IMG/VR virus record: IMGVR_UViG_3300023257_000658
Span: 1-20,082 of that record
DNA: 20,082 nt
Origin: a virus
Direction: 5' to 3' (one strand)
The number at the start of each line of letters is the position of its first letter. The first letter of the stretch is position 1. This document shows positions 19,832 through 20,082 of this stretch, one piece after another. The position numbers and the translations under genes are program-made. The notes beneath the pieces were generated by a model. That model was not told the origin of the DNA, searched no databases, and saw only the letters and a program-made list of their open reading frames with translations.

Positions 19832-20082
19832 ATGACATTTTCAAGATTTTACTTTACAGACTTAACCTCAATATCTACTGCTGACCCAGCTGTACTTACT
19901 TTGGTAGACCACGGGCTACAGGTTGGGGATAGAATACGATTAGAAACAACAGGAGCTTTACCTACAGGATTAGAACTTCTAACTGACTATTATGTGGTTT
20001 ATAATGGTATTACTACTAGCACGTTTCAATTAGCTACATCTGATGGTGGTACACCTATTGAAACTACAGTAGATGGTTCAGG
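19832..20082 (+). CDS. beta-repeat virion protein, N-terminal part (cut by window edge)
   Basis: ATG 19832 is open to the right edge, giving 83 codons. It begins MTFSRFYFTDLTSISTADPA. The stretch VDHGLQVGDRIRLETTGALP followed by TGLELLTDYYVVYNG and FQLATSDGGTPIE matches a beta-rich repeat found in many phage tail, fibre and neck proteins, where G-D-x-I/V-x-x...L-P-x-G-L...Y-Y-V occurs repeatedly. More repeats are expected past the edge. Part of the structural module. Confidence 0.65.
   Translation, partial: MTFSRFYFTDLTSISTADPAVLTLVDHGLQVGDRIRLETTGALPTGLELLTDYYVVYNGITTSTFQLATSDGGTPIETTVDGS

Noticed and set aside
1-20082. Bacteroidota host, because starts lack Shine-Dalgarno sites
   Set aside because: Promoters here match TTGACA-17-TATAAT and not the TTTG and TAnnTTTG boxes typical of Bacteroidota.

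Overview
The window is a 20 kb piece of an AT-rich tailed double-stranded DNA phage (Caudoviricetes), free or integrated. The evidence is a head and packaging block on the + strand (probable small terminase, large terminase, portal, probable scaffold, HK97-type major capsid protein, SAP/HeH protein), a recombination block on the - strand (ERF-family annealing protein and an SSB-like protein with a DAPF tail), two free-standing HNH endonucleases, a DNA methyltransferase and many small tightly packed genes. No integrase, repressor, lysis gene, tRNA or CRISPR was recognised.

Layout. Positions 1-3885 are read leftwards from two promoters: HNH endonuclease, KGG-motif protein, zinc-finger protein, small proteins, ERF, a membrane peptide, the SSB-like protein, and a gene cut by the window edge. 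Two related structured RNA elements (A, 2083-2270; B, 2785-2970) sit inside this operon. Positions 3886-4106 hold back-to-back divergent promoters and a long leader hairpin. Positions 4107-10806 are a rightward early/middle operon: HExxH protein, HNH endonuclease, ribbon-helix-helix protein, DnaD/helicase-loader-like protein, a frame-broken beta-class N4/N6 DNA methyltransferase, a lipoprotein and many unknowns. Positions 10807-11662 are an RNA-rich gap with a promoter, a candidate small RNA, an intrinsic terminator and a pseudoknot-forming element around a 91-residue gene. From 11663 to the end come an internally deleted acyltransferase, small genes and the packaging/head module; the last reading frame runs off the right edge.

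Expression signals. Five promoters fit the sigma-70 consensus, all with a 17 bp spacer, so the host is unlikely to be a Bacteroidota. Nearly every start codon lacks a Shine-Dalgarno sequence and is preceded by A/T-only sequence. Eight gene junctions have the form TAATATG, and the leftmost operon's first mRNA is predicted to be nearly leaderless. Together with Thr/Ser/Ala-rich membrane-anchored beta proteins of a style common in Patescibacteria (CPR), this makes a CPR or other SD-poor host plausible, but that is inference. UGA behaves as a stop, so the code appears standard.

The least explained content is RNA: paired elements A and B, two promoter-driven candidate small RNAs (about 5280-5412 and 10886-11049), and the pseudoknot candidate at 11455-11571.
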